Of a DNA stretch of 64,000 nucleotides, positions 56,313 through 64,000 are shown one piece after another; within the stretch, counting starts at the first letter, position 1; each line of letters begins with the position of its first letter. The stretch lies in contig JAJEKV010000003.1 of assembly GCA_021234155.1 (NCBI GenBank), positions 21,312,386 through 21,376,385 on the forward strand, in the 5' to 3' direction. The DNA comes from Isoetes taiwanensis (lineage: Eukaryota > Streptophyta > Lycopodiopsida > Isoetales > Isoetaceae). A program made the position numbers and the translations under genes. The notes below the pieces were generated by a model. That model was not told the DNA's origin. It did no database searches and worked only from the letters and a program-made list of their open reading frames with translations.

Positions 56313-59300
56313 GTACACACCAGATATCCAGGAGTCGTAGCCCAAGTCATACCCCAAGTCATGGCCCGCAGAACAGCGGTCCGTGTGTGGACCCACACTT
56401 GGTTGGTGAGCTACCCCGACCACACCAACCCATCCAGGAAGGCCCAAACACACCAACCACCGGTTGACCCCACTTGGCAGAGCCCTGCGGGAAGACCATG
56501 AAGCGGGGCCACCAAGGAAGAGGCCTCGCGCAGGGAGAGACGTCTTCCATGAAGAGGGAGGCCCGAGCCAAGGCCCGTCGGCCGACCGGCGGGCCATACA
56601 GTGCAATCCGCCGGTCGAACCTTGGAGCCGCATCCAGCGAGGGTTGAGGCCAATAGCGTGCACGCCTTGCGTGCCTCCCGGACAGAGGTGGAGAACATAA
56701 CATCTCTGGATGTTGCGTGAGGCGCTTGGTGCCGGAAAACGAATTTAATCACGTAATTGGAGGATCGCGACGACGTGTGAGATGATAGCATCCACTTGCC
56801 GCAATTTGTGACAAGAATGCCGCCAGGACCTTGCAGATATGAGGGGGGTGTAGACACCGTGGTTGGCAGCTATTATGGAAGCCGGGACGGGGACAGAACC
56901 GGGTAGAGCGGGAGAGACTTTCGAACCTGCCCCCGGATCCAGCCGAGGTTGAGGAGGCTAAGGCCACGGCAAGACGAGGAGCACAGCCGCCCTCCCGGCC
57001 GAGGTTGCGAGGCCGCCTTTGTGGAGACAAGGATTTCAGCCGCCTCGAAGCTAGCCCGTAACCGGAAGCCGGAGTAAGGATTTAGCACGAGATCGGGAGC
57101 TACAGGGAGCCGGGCGGCCGTTGCCCGCAAGGCAAGGGCCTCCATGCCGAGGCACATGAGCAACCCGCCATTGCACGCGGGGAGATGGCAAGGCATGACA
57201 ACGTCCTGCAAGAGCTGAGCTCCAGACTCCGGAGAACAGAAACCACAGCAAAGAACATACCAACCCCGCGAACCCACCAACCTACGAGGACGCCAACCGG
57301 AACACATGCTGCGGACACATCGAGATCCACGTAGGGCCACCACCACCCCTGGCGCGGCCACCTATGCCTCACCCACCTCAACCAACACACAGTGCGGCCC
57401 CCCCGAACTCCGTGAACAGAGACGCCAGAGCCGCAATGTGGTAGTGCGAGGCCCGACGGAGGAGCTGGGGAGAACATCTCACTTCACCCGCATAATGCAT
57501 CTTGGACCGGATGATGTTCCAAAAGACTGTGACCATTGGAAAGGCGAAGTCGCCATGGAATTGGCCCCGATCGCCCCGGTGGTCATCTTCACAGCTTGAG
57601 AGCGTGTTGCAGCGGGTGGCCATCCCGCCGTATCGAAAGTTGAAGGGGACAGCTCAGACGCTGACCGACTTGACCCCAAAGACAAAGAAGAGACCCGGCG
57701 TGAGTGGCCAAAGTCGACCGCCGCAGACATGGAGGGGCAGCTGGCTGGTCCTGGGGAAGGATGCGGGGAGGCAACCAAACAGGGATGCGAGCACTCGCCC
57801 CTCGAGTCCCCCCAGGGGGCCCGGGACAGGCATCCACATCTTCCGCTCCCCCGGGACCACCACTACCACGGACCTGAAGTGGCGATGCATGCCACTAAAT
57901 AGGGATCGTGCCTCGGCGTGGTATCCCGGAATTGCCGTGGCTTTCCATGGCGTAAGGGGACAGCCCTCAATTCCGGCGCCATGGACATGGACCTTATCTT
58001 CCTCATGGAAACATAGGAACATGCCGGTCACAAAGCTACCGATTTGCGGGGATACGGCGCTTACTCCGCCTTCAATGAGTGCACCGGGAAACGAGGACAC
58101 ACGGAGGAATTGCGATGTTACTACCGGGCATGCCTTGGCCCAATCGGTCTCCCCAGTAAGGTGACAGCACAATGAGATAATTGTGGGTAATGAAGTGCAA
58201 ACGGCGATGGCAGCCCTCTCTTTGTGGCGGCTTGCTACTTCCCACATGCCGAGAGCAACTTTTACCACACGACTTGGATGTGGGCGGCGGGAGCCCTATG
58301 TCGATCTATATGATGACATACGCCAGCATGCACAATTGGGCAAGGTCATGTTGCTTGGAGACTTCACGCGCCGCGCCGCGTGGGATAGAGCGAGATCCCA
58401 AAATTCGCACCTCTAGGCGAGGATGTGTTGCAAATGGACCCCCGCAGAGGCGGTTTGGCCAAAGGGCGTCGGATGACCGAGGTTACGGTATGGCCCGCCA
58501 GATCTTCATGGCCGGGCGCGATCTTTGACCTAGTCATTTGCAATGGGTCAGCACGGTGGCCGTCCTCCGGCCGCTTCACTTGTAGACGGGGAGAACCGTG
58601 GGGCGGCACCGGTGTGGTGGATTACGTGCTAGCAGACGAGCAATGCCTACACTTGATCACTCGTTTTGAAGTCGGGACGGTGGCGGGGGGAAGTAGACTC
58701 CGACCATCATTTTTGTTCTTGCGGATAGATTGGCAGCCAACCGAGCACCCATTGCCCCAATACCCCATGTACCACGATTTGCGCCCGGACTATGATCGTC
58801 GCGGGCGGTCTATGCGAGGATGCTTGAGCATGAGCTGCCGGAGTGCCGCGAACTCCCACACTTCAGCAGTGAGCGGCCCGGTGAACCGGCTCCTTCCGAG
58901 GGTAGGGGATGATGCTTTGGGAGAGGCCGCCTCGACGATCCATTGGGGCTGCAATCACCTTCCCTCATAATCACCGGGTTCGATGGCGAATGTCTGAGTC
59001 AAACGATGGCTCCGCCAAAGTTAAGTACGCCGGACCCCACCATTAAGATTTTTTGAAGCCGTCCCATTTTATACAATACCGCTCCTTCCTCAAGACCAAG
59101 AAAGCCGGTACCTTCCAAATATAGCACCGAATCTTTGTATATAAGATGTTTGGTCTTCTAGACCCGCCATCCTAGGGTTTTTACGGAGAAAGGTCTTGAG
59201 TAAACTATGATATATTTTTGTATTTGAACTTAATCGTTCTAATAGGAAATATTACCGGAACAATGGGTGAGATACTTGCAAAGCATTTGTATGACCCAAT

Positions 59301-61495
59301 GGGAAGCCGGGCACCGGTACCTCCTCAGCACACCAAAGAAGAGGCCTAGCACTGGTCATTCTTGAAGGGGATGTCATAATGGGCACATAACGCCTAACGG
59401 GAGGCGGCAGATTTGGATGGTATGCGTGCAGAGCTTCTCAAGTGGGCGGGCCCCCAATGGTCTGGGTTCTCCACAAAGACTCTTCAACAGGGGCATTGCA
59501 AGAAGGCTTCCCCGCCTTTGGACTACTAGTAGAGTTGTGCCCATATACAAAGCGAGGGACCCCCACGCATTGACCAACTATCGTACCATTATGGTCGGAT
59601 TCTGTCTTTGCCAAGTTGCTTTGCGGGATTCTTGAGGCGATTGACACTTTGGGCGGAGAGGATGGAGAAGTGCGGGCTCACGCAGCGGGGCTTCGCCCCG
59701 GCATTCTACTATTGACCATATCTTCACTCTGCGAACACTCATAGAGGATAGCGGAATCGGCCTTGAGAACCAGATCTTGTTGCTTTGTGGATTTCGCAAA
59801 GGCTTTTGACACGGTGCCTCGGGATAAGTTGTGGGATAGATTGAGATGGCTAGGGATCCCCGTCGACTTGCGAATGCTATATCTGAGCACTATCTGAGGA
59901 GGCTTGCTCCGATTAAATCTCTCACACCGCGTCGGGAGGCCGTTGTTAGTAGCATTGGGGTGCGCCCGGGGCTGCCCTCTATCACCGGCGGCTCCGGCTT
60001 GTACATTGACCGGCTAGAAGAATGGCTAGGCGAAAGACTGGGAGGCGGTTGATGCACCACATAATCCCAAGCAACTCATATATGTTGATGATGTTGACCT
60101 ACTCGCGATATACCCCTGAGGACATGCAACGCCACCGGATGCTTTGGACACTTTACGCCAATTTCTTGACATGAGAGTTAACTTGGCCAAGACAAGGGTC
60201 TTCTGCCGGGTCCCATCATCCGGCACCCACGCCTTCCCTCATTCACTTACAGGGGCGGGTAGTGGAGGTGGCTCGATCTTATAAGTATTTGGGCATTGAG
60301 TTTTCTACTACCACACACCTTTGGGATGCATCCATCGGGTTACGGGTCACTGCGGCCGGAAAGCCCCTCGTATGCAATGCAAAACAACTTGATCCCACAA
60401 GGCGTTTAGTCAGATGCATGGGGTCACCAGCACACTTGTTGAGTGGCCTTGGTTGAACCGGTCCTCCTCTATGGGGGGCGTGTGTGGGGCCGGTGATATC
60501 CCTCACCACTTGGAACGATCTAGAGCAGTACGTAAGGCCTTCTTGGCCCTAACGGGAGTGAAATCCACGGCCCCATATCGGATCTTGCTCGGAGACAGCT
60601 TCCTTCCATTCTGAGAGGGCTGCTTACTGAACGCGTCACATTATTTACTTCCGAAGGTGGGGGCTATGGATGAAGCCCGGCTGCCTAACCTTGCTTTGGC
60701 GATGGCGATGGGCCCTTGGCGACTCAAAGCTTCTTTGGAAAGACAAAGCAAGCCCGGTGGTTCGCTATGGAATGTGCGAGCACACGATGTGGACCAGTGC
60801 ATATACACCGAAGGAAACGCCTTTGAAGCAAGATTTTGGATGCTTGCTTCATGGCCAAGCTTTGGGATCACGAGGCCCCGCTCACATGTCAAGGTGGCAA
60901 ATTATCGGCGCGAGGTTAATCCCATGCTCACGAGGGGCCCACACCACCACTCGCGTGCACCCATCTACCCATGAAAAAGCGCGGGGTGATTGCTTCCATT
61001 CGCGACAGTGCACACCACCTCCGCATTGAGGCAGGAGATGGATCGGGAGCCGCGAGGACAGAGTCCATCAATGCTTTACATCAGCGTGGCCATTGAGGAT
61101 GAAAGTCGCGCCCTCCGTGGCTCTGTCCGGCCGATTTGAGCATATCCGGGCTCGGTATGCTCGGTTAGTTGTGCCCCATCGGGCCTTGCATGAGCTCGCG
61201 AAAGCACGGCCTGTAGGGCTTGTTGGGATAATTACCTCCGGGAGGTAATGGATCTGTGGACTCGATTATGCCCCCCGTCCCACATTAACCAAATTGTACT
61301 TGTGATTATGTATATAATCGTGCGGATGTCAAAGATCCTTATTCTTTACTAAGGTTTTCCCAAAACCCTTCTCGGTGGGGGTTTTTAATCACAGTAGTAT
61401 CGCCGCCTGCTCTCTCTTCAGTCTTTGGGTCCCATAGGCCAGTTGGTCTCCGTGGACGATAAAATCATATTCTATTCTATTCTATTCTAAAAATG
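56313..61495 (+). mobile_element. Degenerate long LINE, five-base tail family
   Basis: It is GC-rich compared with its flanks. Order: proline/arginine-rich ORF1-like remnants (56.36-57.6 kb); endonuclease remnants (SRNCRGFPW near 57,925; DLIFLMET near 57,985; DLVICNGSARWPSSGRFTCR near 58,530; VVDYVLADEQCLHLITRF near 58,610); reverse transcriptase remnants (TSRVVPIYKARDPHALTNYR near 59,530; VDFAKAFDTVPRDKLWDRLR near 59,790; GCPLSP near 59,970; IYVDDVDLLA near 60,080; VEVARSYKYLGIEFSTTTHL near 60,265); C-terminal part; hairpin CCCTTCTCGGTGGGGG near 61,365; GGTCTCCGTGGACGAT; ATTCT tail. Many frame changes: it is dead. The reverse transcriptase differs from the L1 type at 7.9 kb. Confidence 0.9.
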
Positions 61496-61578
61496 TTGAC
61501 GCAGAAAGCTCGAAATAGCAAATTGTACCAAACTTTTAAACCATCGAAGTTCTACAGTGAAGTAAGGAAGGTCCGGCT

Positions 61579-61980
61579 ATGGAGGAAGGTCTAGTTCTTC
61601 CAGGCCAAGGCCGCTCCCAACAATGCGATCTCGTGCCTCTACCTCAGCAACACACCTCTGTTCCTGTCTCCAACAAAAAGGAAGCAGAATGGAGCTCAGA
61701 GGCCGTGATAAATTTGTTAGACATCTACGAGCTCAAATGGGCAGAGCTCAATCATGGGTATCTCAAGAAGAAGCACTGGGATGAGGTAGCTGCCGGAGTA
61801 AGTGCAAAATGTGCGGAAATGGGTGCTGCGCAGCAGAAAACTGGGGCTCAGTGCAAGAGCAAAATCGAAAAATTGAAGCGCCGATACAGACACGAAAAGG
61901 CTTCTGACTTGTTAGGGTCTTCGAAATGGGCCTGGCTTCAACGGATGGACTCCATGATGAGCAATGCACCTCAAATGTAA
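61579..61980 (+). CDS. Trihelix (SIP1-type) DNA-binding protein
   Basis: ATG 61,579 to TAA 61,980, 133 codons. The trihelix domain occupies about residues 35-110: EWSSEAVINLLDIYELKWAE, LNHGYLKKKHWDEVAAGVSA, QQKTGAQCKSKIEKLKRRYR. The first tryptophan, the K-K-H-W-x-E-V-A phrase and the C-x-x-K-I-x-x-L-K-x-R-Y end match SIP1/ASIL-group GT factors, nuclear regulators that bind GT-rich DNA. Family members are usually 250-400 residues with a C-terminal coiled coil, so this is short. The stop overlaps a GTAAAT that could be a donor, making this exon 1 of a longer gene. A LINE tail ends 84 bp before the ATG, so the native promoter may be displaced. Confidence 0.75.
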   Translation: MEEGLVLPGQGRSQQCDLVPLPQQHTSVPVSNKKEAEWSSEAVINLLDIYELKWAELNHGYLKKKHWDEVAAGVSAKCAEMGAAQQKTGAQCKSKIEKLKRRYRHEKASDLLGSSKWAWLQRMDSMMSNAPQM

Positions 61981-62197
61981 ATACGACTCTGCAATTTTTT
62001 TCCCGCTTGTTCTAAGAAATCTACACTTAGGATTAGTTTTATGTCATTCTTAAACATGGTTTTTTCTCCCAAAAGGCAAGAACCTGTCGTAATGCCACTG
62101 CTGTGGCAGAGCCCATGACTTAGCTTAATTGAAGAAAATTTTTGGGGTCCGGTGCTGTGCTTTTTTCTGGGTTTAGCGGAAAATCACAGTGCTGGGT

Positions 62198-64000
62198 ATG
62201 GGTAGGCATCTAGTGTTAGGAATTGGCGCCAAGGCATGGCGCTGGTTTATTGTTGGTGGGCTCTGTTCTCTCAGGTCACCCTTACATCCTACTCGTATCT
62301 CCATATTCAGTAAAGCTTATCGACAGCCCATGGTTAATGTGTCGTCTGGCAACAACATGTACGCTCTTCTTTCTTCATTAGTTTTTGGTTTTTTTCTCTC
62401 TGTCTTTTGATAAATTATCCATCCGCACCTTGCAAGTAATCTTATTCTAAAACATACTTGTGTTCTTCGTTATCTTGTCCATTGTTCACTTTGTGAAACT
62501 ATTTCTAGTTCATGTTTTACTTTGCACCACCATTCACTAACCAGCTTTACCTTTAACATGCTTTTGTAATTTGTATAGTAACAGACATTTTCTTATGACA
62601 GGACGTCAATTGTTGATAGTTATGAAAAACTAGCAGAGAAGGAAGGCTGCGGTAGTAGCATAGGAGGGTCCTGGTATCGGGTACCTGATTTATGCCTACG
62701 TGACCATTACTTTGTTGTGCCTCTTGATTACACTTCACCAAATGGCCCATCATTGACATTGTTTGCACGGGAGGTAGTTGCAGGTGATTTATCATGCTAT
62801 GCTTTTGATATGTCTACTCACTTCTTATTAATAAGCATCTGAAACTCACAATAGAACATTGATCAGGTCAGCTGGAAAAGAAGAAAAGGAATTGCCATAT
62901 CTTTTATATTTACAAGGGGGGCCTGGCTTTGAATCACCACGGCCCTTGGAATCAAATGGATGGCTGAAAAGAGCTGTTGAAGACTACCGGGTTATTCTGC
63001 TCGATCAGGTGAGGGAGAATGGATCTATCTGTAATCCAAATTAAATATGTAGATACCATGGTCAAAGTATGATTTCTTTTACATTCAAATTTGCAGCGTG
63101 GTACAGGACTCTCAACAGCTTTAACCTCGGGTTCATTGGGCCAGTTAAAGAATGCTAAGGAGCAAGCGGCATACTTGCAGCACTTCCGAGCTGACAATAT
63201 TGTGCGGGATGCAGAATTTGTTAGGAGCTGCTTGCTAGGAAATGGAGAACCTTGGACTGTGCTTGGACAGGTGGGTTATATGCAAATGCATTATTGTATA
63301 ACAGTGTCTAGAGGCCTTGAATGACATCAAGCATTCTTTGCAGAGCTATGGTGGATTCTGTGCTGTGACATACCTTAGCATGGCTCCAGCAGGCCTTCAA
63401 GAAGTACTTCTTACCGGTGGGTTTCCACCTTTAGAGGTTGGCTGTTCTGCAGAGACAGTTTACCATGCTTGCTTTAAATGGGTGCTGGTGCAAAATTTGA
63501 AATTCTATGAAAGGTTCCCCCAAGATGAAGAAAACATTCGTCAAGTGGTTATACATTTAGCTGAAGCAGAAAGTGGCGGGGTACATTCTGAATATTCTTT
63601 GAGCATTCAAACCTATAATGGGCTACACAAACCATATCTAACCAACCAATTGTAGGTGCAATTGCCATCTGGAGGAAAGTTGACGCCAAGACTTCTGCAG
63701 GCGTTGGGCCTATGCTTGGGATCATATGGGGGGTTTGAGCGCCTCCATTACCTGTGAGTGAAGTCTTCTACTTTCTGACTGTTAAGATGATGAATGCTGA
63801 CATTCAACTTACTAGTTTTGAGAGAGCATGGGAAGCGTTATTGATACCTGGAGCCAAAAAGCAGTTGAGCTATGCTTTTCTTCGCATGGTGACTATTCTT
63901 CTCTGTTCTGCTTATTAAATAATTCTTGGGTCTTTGAATTCATTCACATGTCTGAGGAAATTGCTGCACAGGTTGAAAATTTTCTGGACTTTGACACGAA
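62198..64000 (+). CDS. Proline iminopeptidase (alpha/beta hydrolase), 5' part
   Basis: Exons: 62,198-62,358; 62,602-62,783; 62,872-63,008; 63,097-63,270; 63,344-63,580; 63,656-63,753; 63,816-63,888; 63,972 onward, past the window end. Frames join at GT-AG sites. For exon 3 the second AG (62,871) is the one that keeps frame. The N terminus is basic and may be an organelle transit peptide. The hydrolase core shows YLLYLQGGPGFESPRP (oxyanion HGGPG region), VILLDQRGTGLST and VLGQSYGGFCAVTYLS, with the nucleophile serine in GQSYGG (S33 family). The enzyme removes N-terminal proline from peptides; the plant homologues I recall are of about 500 residues. Later acid and histidine residues lie outside the window. 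It looks intact. Confidence 0.92.

Noticed and set aside
55384-56467. Repeated SHISRIRCQIFMCLGLLESW protein frames
   Set aside because: The frame is open by chance across the tandem monomers, which are better explained as LINE 5' DNA.
56292-58268. Many long minus-strand frames
   Set aside because: Shadows in GC-rich degenerate LINE DNA; the plus strand carries the recognisable endonuclease and reverse transcriptase words.

Overview
The window looks like nuclear DNA of a land plant. The evidence is split genes with GT-AG introns for plant proteins: a GH1 beta-glucosidase with signal peptide, plastid fibrillins, an alkaline/neutral invertase fragment, a SIP1-type trihelix protein and a plant-type proline iminopeptidase. 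It is loosely packed and full of nested, decaying transposons. A seed-free plant such as a fern is my best guess. This rests on remembered occurrence of the DUF7869-like and DGQHR-like families and of LINEs with five-base tails; it is an inference, not something the sequence proves.

Layout. Positions 1-15,390 hold an unusual accessory block on the plus strand. It contains a broken gene with a ParB/DGQHR-like region, a weakly methyltransferase-like region and an FCP1/HAD-like region, then two small coding stretches, then a DUF7869-like gene split by an L1-type LINE with a 15-bp target duplication. A short GC-rich palindrome, TCGCGC-N3-GCGCGA, recurs at least 12 times (some copies with one or two changes) in the non-coding gaps and introns of the first 7.7 kb, and I saw it nowhere else. 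A 1.35-kb composite repeat (4,930-6,281), containing a tRNA-derived SINE and LINE-type tails, is embedded here. It recurs inverted at 17,322-20,413, where it is split by a 1.93-kb element carrying a lactate dehydrogenase pseudogene. Two 1.6-kb direct repeats lie at 15.4-17.0 and 24.2-25.8 kb. Two 223-bp direct repeats flank a gene remnant at 22.2-24.2 kb.

Positions 28.5-31.0 kb carry the first convincing host gene, a 13-exon GH1 beta-glucosidase on the minus strand. At 33.0-35.6 kb lies a fibrillin gene that appears broken by an internal duplication and holds a truncated LINE in an intron.

Positions 36.4-52.6 kb are a deep nest. An ORF1-only LINE (matching 14-bp flanks) was hit by a minus-strand LTR element without gag-pol (38.1-51.8 kb). 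That element was hit by a terminal-inverted-repeat DNA transposon with a large unfamiliar transposase-like gene (40.15-45.0 kb) and by two gene-capturing elements (45.2-50.4 kb). These two carry the C-terminal half of a neutral invertase and part of a fibrillin, and share their ends with the element that carries the lactate dehydrogenase.

Positions 52.6-54.1 kb hold two old LINE ends. Positions 55.4-61.5 kb hold a long degenerate LINE preceded by tandem 5' monomers. The right edge is genic: a trihelix exon 84 bp beyond the LINE end, then the first eight exons of a proline iminopeptidase that runs off the window.

Coding potential was read by eye. Splice sites were chosen by GT-AG consensus plus frame and family match.
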